Assembly (NCBI GenBank): GCA_029237695.1
Contig: CM055265.1
Span: 108,984,773 to 109,048,772 of the forward strand
Direction of reading: 5' to 3'
Source of the DNA: Conchocele bisecta
Taxonomy: Eukaryota; Mollusca; Bivalvia; Lucinida; Thyasiridae
DNA length: 64,000 nt
The translations under genes were made by a program, and so were the position numbers. Below the pieces are notes generated by a model, which had not been told where the DNA came from, did no database searches, and worked only from the letters and a program-made list of their open reading frames with translations. Positions 56,530-64,000 of this stretch are shown here, in pieces. How positions within the stretch are numbered: position 1 is the first letter of the stretch; each line of letters begins with the position of its first letter.

Positions 56530-56778
56530 CAGGGGGCCGTTTCACTAAACTTCGTACGACTAAAATGTTCGTAAGTGCAAAATTATGACAGTCTGTAAAT
56601 TTCACATTAACAATGTTTTCTTTTAAATAATTATTGGATTTACATTTATTGAGCATAGGCTGCATATGCAGCCTATGCTCAATAAATGTAATTCCATAAA
56701 TTGAAATTTACAGACGATCTTAAATATGAACTTACGAACATTTTAGTCGTAATAAGTTTAGTGAAACGGGCCCCAGGT
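56530..56778. mobile_element. MITE family 2, full length
   Basis: GGGGGCCGTTTCACTAAACT to TTTAGTGAAACGGGCCCC with the intact central hairpin. Confidence 0.85.
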
Positions 56779-56821
56779 TCGTGTAGTTTAATATATCATT
56801 GATGTAACATTTCTCTTAAAC

Positions 56822-57142
56822 GTACGGATCCCCGCAGGGGACGTATACTTCTTTTTTTTAATTAATTAACATTTCGTTCCCACGAATTAACAATTCGTTC
56901 ACACGATATAACAATTCGTTCCCTCGAATTAACAATTCGTTCCCACGAAATAACAATTCGTTAAATTGAGGGAACGAATTGTCATTTCGTGGGAACGAAT
57001 TGTTAATTCGAGGGAACGAATTGTTATATCGTGTGAACGAATTGTTAATTCGTGGGAACGAATTGTTAATTCGAGGAAACGAATTGCTAAATTGGAAAAC
57101 GAATTAATAAAAAAAATCCATGTCCCCTGCGGGGCTCCGTAG
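56822..57142. mobile_element. TACGG foldback element with AATTCGTTCCC core
   Basis: TACGGATCCCCGCAGGGGAC to GTCCCCTGCGGGGCTCCGTA. There is no matching 6-bp duplication. Instead ~35 bp of flank (GGTTCGT.TAGTTT.ATAT) is repeated on both sides. Confidence 0.8.
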
Positions 57143-57639
57143 GTTCGTCTAGTTTGATATCATTGATGTAAAGTTTAGCACGCTATTCTCGGAAACGGTA
57201 GGAATATCACGCGGCTGTGGCACACTATCGATCTTTTAAAATAAACAAGAGATCTGGAACCATGATGGATGTATCCCTAAACAAAAAGATAACGGACAAA
57301 AACGTTAAAACGCAAATTTCTACTTCATATGATATTGACGTTAAGACTAGGGACCGCATGGTTGGGTTACAGAATGAACATATGGATGCTGACAAATAAG
57401 CATATGAAGTGTCAAGCCAATATGACTTACAGTAACAGAGATAGTAAGAAGCCGAAAACTTTAACGCAAACCTCGGACAGACAGACAGACGGACAGACTC
57501 GCAGACGCATATACTGTGCACGAAGACGCACAGACGGTCAGGGTGGCGACTATTTGAAACCCGATATTTTTTATGGGTAACATAACAAAAACCTAATGCA
57601 CATAGCCAATCGAAATGTGCGATAAAACATTTGCTGTGC
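57143..57639. other. No supported gene
   Basis: A GGACAGACAGACGGACAGAC run lies near 57475. Open frames on both strands carry no domain. Confidence 0.4.
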
Positions 57640-57890
57640 ATGTCTGTGGCCGTCACAGGAGAAATGGGGCTTACGTGATTTGTGACCAATGTAGCTCCTG
57701 GTCAAATAGCACGCTCCTGTAGCCTGGTAACTATTACGGTGTATTGCTTGTTATACTCATCATTGATTAAGGGTGATTCCTATATGGAATGACGAACAGT
57801 GCAGATCCTGATCAGACTGTTCGGATGCACAGTCTGATCTGGATCTACACCGGTCGCAACACCCATTTCTTCAGTTACAGCCACATATCA
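57640..57890. mobile_element. MITE family 5, diverged
   Basis: GTCTGTGGCCGTCACAGGAG to CTTCAGTTACAGCCACATAT. Confidence 0.7.
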
Positions 57891-58072
57891 CGGGCAGATG
57901 ACTCACATACAGATGAAATAATAATCCGTCTCTGGGATTAACAAGCAAGCCTTTTCGGCCGATATTGATGTGAAAAGAAATGTAAAATGATTCGTAAATT
58001 AAAATTCGAAATGTGACAACATTAAGAGCTCATGAGAGAAACCAGTGCCGTCAAGACGTCGGAGACAGGAGG

Positions 58073-58322
58073 CCGTTACACTAAACTTCCTACGACTAAA
58101 ATGTTCGTAAGTGCAAAATTATGATTGTCTGTAAATTTCACATTTATTTAACAATGATTTCTTGTAAACAATTATTGGATTTATATTTATTGAGCATAGG
58201 CTGCATATGCAGCCTATGCTCAATACATGTAAATCCATCAATTGAAATTTACAGACTATTCTAAATCTGCACTTACATGTACGAACATTTTAGTCGTACG
58301 AAGTTTAGTGAAACGGGCCCCA
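58073..58322. mobile_element. MITE family 2, full length
   Basis: AGGCCGTTACACTAAACTTC to TTTAGTGAAACGGGCCCCAG with the central hairpin. Confidence 0.8.
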
Positions 58323-58829
58323 GTTTCGGCGATCTTTCAGGACACCAGGTGATGCACCCAGTACCCATTATATACCGTACGCGATAACCGTCTGGAGCGC
58401 GTGATAACCATAGTTAGTATGTAAACAACTTTATTAAGCGTGAGTGACACGTGCATCAGATAGGCAATAATATGTTCGGTTCCGAAGCTGCTCGGTAATT
58501 GGTTTAAGGTCGCCTACATACGGCAACTATGGCATGTGCGTTGGCCATGGGTAGCGACATCCATATATACATGGCCAGAGTTGGTATATCGTTAAACATA
58601 TTGAATGTTCGTGTCAAAATATTAAGAATAAATTACTTAATTAGTAGTATATACCGTAGAACAGAAAGTAAACAAAGTACGATTCAAACGCACATTTTGA
58701 AAGACTATTCCGTCAGAACTCTTATGTAATGCAGTGTAATGAAATATAATTAGAGTCTGAGATTACCACACCTCAGTGTCGATCAATTAAAATGTTGAGA
58801 ACAGAGTACGGGTACCTGCTAATATAAGG
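58323..58829. other. No gene or element seen
   Basis: This is unique-looking sequence. Confidence 0.4.
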
Positions 58830-58935
58830 TTTGATCATGTCCAGCCGTGTGCAAACGTTTGCTGTGGCCCTCGGGAACTGTTTGAACAGCAAACGTTTGC
58901 ACACGGTTGGACATGATCAAACGTTATTGTTACAT
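58830..58935. repeat. Hairpin family 8, good copy
   Basis: TGATCATGTCCAGCCGTGTG.. pairs with its inverse. The loop is GGCCCTCGGGAA. The following 58936-59404 shows no gene, only repeated GACGTCATGAA words. Confidence 0.75.
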
Positions 58936-59404
58936 TTCCAACAAAAAACTGATGTAATTTGAGCATTAGATTCAGTATTTTCAGTACTTTTATAAATCGT
59001 CCCATTCACGTAGATAATTTTCGGTATTCATATTCCGGGGCCGCGTCATGAACGTCATGAAGTAGTGACGTCATGAAGGCATTTCCGCAAAGTCATGAAG
59101 GCACTTCCATTACGCGCGGCCTCGGAATGAGCATTGCCTAAAGCCATAACAGCACGCGCTATATGTAACAATATAGTTTACAGATACAAGACCAGGTCGA
59201 CTTCATACGTTCACCCATATTGGTGTCTTAACGATGACGCCATAAAACGTCATGACAGCTATAAGTCTCTTATTGAGGACGGCCAATTAACGCCATTAGA
59301 TTGAATGGTAACCGCAACACCAATGACTTGAGATGTATGCGCTTATTGCTCGCCTCACCGTGATGTGTCGGAATACGCTGACATAAATATACTTTCAATT
59401 CAGC

Positions 59405-60225
59405 TACCAAAGGATATCCATTCTGGAGAATGACTAACGGATATCCATACTGGAGAATGATTAACGGGTATCCATACTGGAGAGTGACCAACTGATATCC
59501 ATACTGGAGAATGACTAATGGATATCCATTCTGGAGAATGACTAACGGGTATCCACCCTTGAGAATGACTAACGGATATCCACCCTGGGGAATGACTAAC
59601 GGATATCCACCCTGGGGAATGACTAACGGATATCCATTCTGGAGAATGACAAACAGATATCCACCCTGGGGAATGACTAACGGATATCCACCCTGGAGAA
59701 TGACAAACAGATATCCACCCTGGAGAATGACTAACATGTATCCACCCTTGAGAATGACTAACGGGTATCCATTCTGGAGAATGACAAACGACAAACAAAT
59801 ATCCACCCTTGAGAATGACTAACGGATATCCATTCTGGAGAATGACAAACATATATCCACCGTGGAGAATGACTAACGGGTATCCATTCCGGAGAATGAC
59901 AAACAGATATTCACCCTGGAGAATGACTAACGGGTATCCACCCTTGAGAATGACTAACGGATATCCGCCCTGTAGAATGACGAACGGATATCCAGCCTGG
60001 AGAATGACTAACGGATATCCACCCTGGAGAATGACAAACAGATATCCACCCTGGAGAATGACTAACGGGTATCCATTCTGGAGAATGACAAACATATATC
60101 CACCCTGGATAATGACTAACGGATATCCACCCTGGATAATGACAAACATATATCCACCCTGGAGAATGACTAACCGATATCCACCCTGGAGAATGACTAA
60201 CGGATATCCATTCTGGGGCGCGACC
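59405..60225. repeat. 27-bp minisatellite A, about 30 units
   Basis: The unit is CTGGAGAATGACTAACGGAT + ATCCACC. Because 27 is a multiple of three, both strands stay open (plus MTNGYPPWR, minus VILQGGYPL). There is no start, domain or codon evidence for a real protein. Confidence 0.92.
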
Positions 60226-60312
60226 AACATATACTGTATCGGTCAACGACCAATAGGTATCGACATTTCAGAGAGACCATCACATATTCACATTGGAGAG
60301 CAGCCAGCAACT

Positions 60313-61660
60313 AGAGCAGCTGAAGCTGCATCAACGGTTTGAGGCTTGATGTACTGACAAACGTACACTGGCAAAGTGATTAGAAGACATTGCCAATGAC
60401 GAAAACATATGAAACTCAAAAAAAATTGATGCAATTCCAGTGAAATTGAAAAAATAAAGTTTTGTATTTTCAGAATCGCTTGACTATCCTAAGCATTTTT
60501 CATTATATAACGTTCTACGAAATGTGTACCGTTAACCCCCTAGTGTGACATTGAAGTTGAGACGATTCTAAAGCACTCACAGCATGTCAGTTCGTATATA
60601 AAACCAGTGGTCTGATACAGCCCACCATACCTGTCTGGCCTCCACCTCGAAGTTTGTCAGCTGTACACACTGTTCTAGGCGGCTAAGTTTATATGCTCGT
60701 TCTCAAACTTCAAATGCATGTAGCTCGCGCATTTGAGCAGATAGCTAAAAACTACCAGTGAATCGGAGATAGAGAATTTTATTGGCTTTTTAATGCAAAA
60801 AAAAATATTTGAAATCGGTTGAATAATAAGGAAGTTATGACCATTTCAATTTTTTTTAAAAACTTCAAATGCCTACAACTCTCTCATTTGGGCAGATAGC
60901 CAAAAAACTACCAGCGAAGTGGAGATAGAGAATTTTGTTGGCTTCTTTAATGGAAAAAAATATTTGAAATCGGTTAGATAATAAAAAAGTTATGACCATT
61001 TCAAATTTGAAAAATTGAAAAAAAAAACGTCCAAGTTTGAAAGACAATAGAATCAGAACTATTCAAGCCATTGCTCTGAAAAATATCATTTTCTGTGCGG
61101 ATGAATGTCCCGCGTGACGCTGTCAAAAATTATGTTGCTGAGATTACTGTACAAATTGGAAACTGTTTTCAAAGACCACCCGTTAAAATAAAATAAAAAT
61201 CCGAAATTGTTGATTTTTTCATTTTTCTCAACTTCACATGTCAATAGCTCTCTCATTTGAGCAGATAGCCAATAACGGCCAGGCAAACGAAGATAGAGAT
61301 TTCTCGCAGCTTTCGAATACAAAAAGAATTTTTGAAATCGGTTGAAAAATGTGGAAGTTATAGGGAATTATATGATATATGACGTCACTTCCGGTTTCGT
61401 AAAAAGTGACGTCATGAGAATTCTGAAAATTGCGTTATTCTCGTCTCACTGTTGATGCGAATCGGTATACAAAATTTTAAGTCGATCCGACCAGCGGTTT
61501 GGGCTGTAGTCTCGACGGCTGAATAAAAAGAAAAAAAAGAAAAAAAAAACAAACGAAAACAAAAGGTTTGAGGAATCAAATTCCTCAAACCTAAAAAGAA
61601 AAAAAAAAAAACCAACGAAAACAAAAGGTTTGAGGAATCAAATTCCTCAAACCTAATTAT
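60313..61660. mobile_element. Single copy of the repeat unit seen at 42.4-51.3 kb
   Basis: It starts CTAGAGCAGCTGAAGCTGCA and ends with two GGTTTGAGGAATCAAATTCC hairpins. It contains a TATATAAAACCAGTG box near 60595 and the ~160-bp monomers. This may be the ancestral transposable unit that built the larger array. No coding region. Confidence 0.7.
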
Positions 61661-61712
61661 CCATAACAGGAGTTCCGGAAAATGATATATAATTTATGTA
61701 TCCAATCCTGTG

Positions 61713-61858
61713 GCCCGTTTCACTAAACTTCGTAAGACAAACATGTTCCGAAGTGCAACATTATCTGTAAATTTCACATTAACCATGTATTGGATTTACA
61801 TTTATTAAGCATAGACTGCATATTCACTTACGAACATCTTTAATGAAACGGCCCCCAG
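61713..61858. mobile_element. MITE family 2, short degraded copy
   Basis: GGCCCGTTTCACTAAACTTC to TTTAATGAAACGGCCCCC; the core is partly lost. Confidence 0.65.
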
Positions 61859-61910
61859 AGAGCGAACAACTGGTAACAATAGTGAAGAGAGGCTAACATG
61901 TATTCCTACT

Positions 61911-62055
61911 GTTGAGCGACCAATGGGTATGTACAGTGATCATAGCTGTTGAGCGACCAATGGGTATGTACAGTGATCATAGCTGTTGAGCGACCAATGG
62001 GTATGTACAGTGATCATAGCTGTTGAGCGACCAATGGGTATGTACAGTGATCATA
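61911..62055. repeat. 37-bp minisatellite, 4 units
   Basis: The unit is GTTGAGCGACCAATGGGTAT + GTACAGTGATCATAGCT. The copies are identical. Its GAGCGACCAAtGGGTA core matches minisatellite B. Confidence 0.9.
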
Positions 62056-62061
62056 GACCAA

Positions 62062-62285
62062 CAGCGGGCCGTTAAACTTCGTACTATACGACTACAATGC
62101 CTGTAGGTGCAAACTTCTGATAGGCTGTACATTTCACATTAACAATGTTTTCTTGTAAACGATTATTGGATGTGCAGTTATTGAGCATTGGCTGCACATG
62201 CAATCTATGTTCATAAATATAAACCCATCAATTGAAATTTCCAGACGATCCTAAAATTGCACTTACGAGCAGTTTAGTCATACGG
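62062..62285. mobile_element. MITE family 2, degraded copy
   Basis: GCCGTTAAACTTCGTACTAT .. GAGCAGTTTAGTCATACG, with a weakened central hairpin. Confidence 0.6.
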
Positions 62286-62394
62286 TCTCTGTATATACAG
62301 CTTATAATGTAGAGCGACCAAGTAGTATACATGTATCCATAGTGGAAAACTCATATTGCATGAGCGGCAAACGGTTATCCTGGCGAGGGTGTAG

Positions 62395-63650
62395 TCAACG
62401 GGTACACATACTGGAGAGAGACCAACGGGTATACATACTGGAGAGCGACCAACGGGTACACATACTGGAGAGCTACCAACGGGTACACATACTGGAGAGC
62501 GACCAACGGGTATAAATACTGAAGAGCCACCAACGGGTACACATACTGGGGAGCGACAAACGGGTATACATACTGGAGAGCGATCAACGGGTATACATAC
62601 TGGAGAGCGACCAACGAGCATACACACTGGAGAGCGACCAACGGGTACACTTACTGGAGAGCTACCAACGGGTACACATACTTGAGAGCTACCAACGGGT
62701 ACACCTACTGGAGAGCGGCCAACGGATACACATACTGGAGAGCGACCAACGGGTATACATACTGGAGAGCGACCAACGAGTACACATACGGAGAGTGACC
62801 AACGGGTACACATGCTGGAGAGCGACGAGCTGGTATACATACTGGAGAGCGACCAACGAGTACACATACTGGAGAGCGACCAGCTGGTATACATACTGGA
62901 GAGCGACCAACGGGTACACATGCTGGAGAACGACTAGCTGGTATACATACTGGAGAGGGACCAACGAGTAACATACTTGATAGCGACCAACGAGTACACA
63001 TACTGCAGAGCGACCAACGAGTACACATACTGGAGAGCGACCAGCGGGTATACACATGCTGGAGAGCGAGCAGCTTGTACACATACCGGAGAGCGACCAA
63101 CGGTTTACAAACGGGAGAGCGACCAACGGGTACACATACTGGACAGCGACCATCTGGTACACATACTGGAGAGCGACCAACGGGTACACATACTGGAGAG
63201 CGACCAACGGGTATACATACCGGAGAGCGACCAACGGGTACACATAATGGAGAGCGACCAATGGGTACACATACTGGAGAGCGACCAGCTGGTACACATA
63301 CTGGAGAGCTACCAACGGGTACACATGCTGGAGAGCGACCAACGGGTACACATGCTGGAGAGCGACCAACGGGTGCACATGCTGGAGAGCGAGCAGCTTG
63401 TACACATACCGGAGAGCGACCAACGGGTATACATACTGGAGAGCGATCAATGGGTACAGGTACTGGAGAGCGACCAACGGGTACACAGACAAGAGAGCGA
63501 AAAACTGGTACACATACTGGAGAGCGATCAAGAATACACATACTGGAGAGCGACCAAGGGTACACATACTGGAGAGCGACCAAGGGTACACATACTGGAG
63601 AGCGGGCAAATGGAATTCATACTGGAGGGCAACCAGCAAACATTGATACA
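62395..63650. repeat. 27-bp minisatellite B, about 46 units
   Basis: The unit is CTGGAGAGCGACCAACGGGT + ACACATA. It is related to minisatellite A (about three quarters of positions shared). Open frames on both strands (ERPTGTHTG on plus) are a by-product of the 27-bp period. Confidence 0.93.
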
Positions 63651-63689
63651 TGTAGTTTTGAACGACTAACAATAACCATCTATACTGGA

Positions 63690-63895
63690 GCCCGTTTCAC
63701 TAAACTTCGTACGACTAAAATGTTCGTAAGTGCAAATTTAGGATCGTCTAGAAATTTTAATTAATGGATTTACATTTATTGAGCATAGGCTCAATACATT
63801 TAAATCCAATAATTGTTAACAAGAAAACATTGTTAATGAAATATACAGACTATCATAATTTTGCACTTACGGACATTAGTTAAACGGCCCTCATG
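63690..63895. mobile_element. MITE family 2
   Basis: GCCCGTTTCACTAAACTTCG to GTTAAACGGCCCTC, with a shortened core. Beyond it (63896-64000) are decayed minisatellite words (GTGATCAACGGGCATAC). Confidence 0.7.
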
Positions 63896-64000
63896 TGAGT
63901 GATCAACGGGCATACTTGCCAGAGTGAGGAAAACCAGTATGCATACTGGTGAGCGACCTACAAACATCCATTATAGGAATGAATTACCTTTTTGTGGAAT

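Noticed and set aside
57225..57689. 154-aa minus frame, hydrophobic in places
   Set aside because: It includes a MITE family 5 end and a simple GACA repeat, and has no conserved feature.
59270..60342. Overlapping 170-280 aa frames on both strands
   Set aside because: They are products of the 27-bp tandem repeat with no domain or independent start.
62977..63764. Long open frames reading HTGERPTGTHTGERP, reminiscent of C2H2 zinc-finger linkers
   Set aside because: The resemblance comes from a 27-bp non-coding minisatellite that is open on several frames of both strands. There are no Cys/His finger residues.

Overview
The window looks like a piece of an invertebrate animal genome, most likely a bivalve or similar mollusc. 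Outside one mobile element I found no supportable host gene. The sequence is packed with small palindromic transposons (MITEs), satellites, minisatellites and near-perfect hairpins. The bivalve assignment rests on a MITE family (termini like ATGTGGCTGTGACTGGAGAAA) that I associate with clam and mussel genomes; it is an inference.

The centrepiece is an 18.66 kb Polinton/Maverick (virus-like DNA transposon) at about 9360-28023. It has 185-187 bp terminal inverted repeats (TIRs) and a 5-6 bp target duplication (CATAT/A). It sits inside a 37-bp satellite: about 2.4 units lie to its left and about 46 to its right. Layout: plus-strand left module with a SAP-like protein and a protein-primed family B DNA polymerase (9.79-13.75 kb); a compact minus-strand module with a retrovirus-type integrase, several small (mostly membrane) proteins, an A32/FtsK-type packaging ATPase and the C-terminal part of a double-jelly-roll major capsid protein (13.78-19.34 kb); a plus-strand module with poorly readable sequence, a coiled-coil repeat protein that may be a virion fibre, and a small membrane protein (19.42-26.07 kb); and two minus-strand genes, one with zinc-binding motifs, before the right TIR (27.15-27.83 kb). 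I did not find the adenain-type protease or a convincing penton. The two TIRs are nearly identical but most long genes carry frameshifts, and 18.2-24.6 kb is worse, with insertion-inflated repeats. I read this as mostly indel error in an uncorrected long-read patch on top of a fairly young copy, though real decay cannot be excluded.

Around and inside the Polinton is a family of foldback elements with termini TACGG..CCGTA. Five copies have exact 6-bp target duplications, and their cores are different palindromic arrays. One sits inside the Polinton. Two near-identical 0.8 kb copies in opposite orientation flank the Polinton plus its satellite (8342-9179 and 31926-32743).

To the left (1-8.3 kb) and right (29.7-42.3 kb and 51.3-59.4 kb) are copies of at least eight recurrent MITE families. 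From 42.36 to 51.29 kb is a large inverted and tandem repeat built from ~160-bp monomers and a 1.29-kb higher-order unit; a further copy lies at 60.31-61.65 kb. From 59.4 to 64.0 kb, related 27-bp and 37-bp minisatellites alternate with MITEs.
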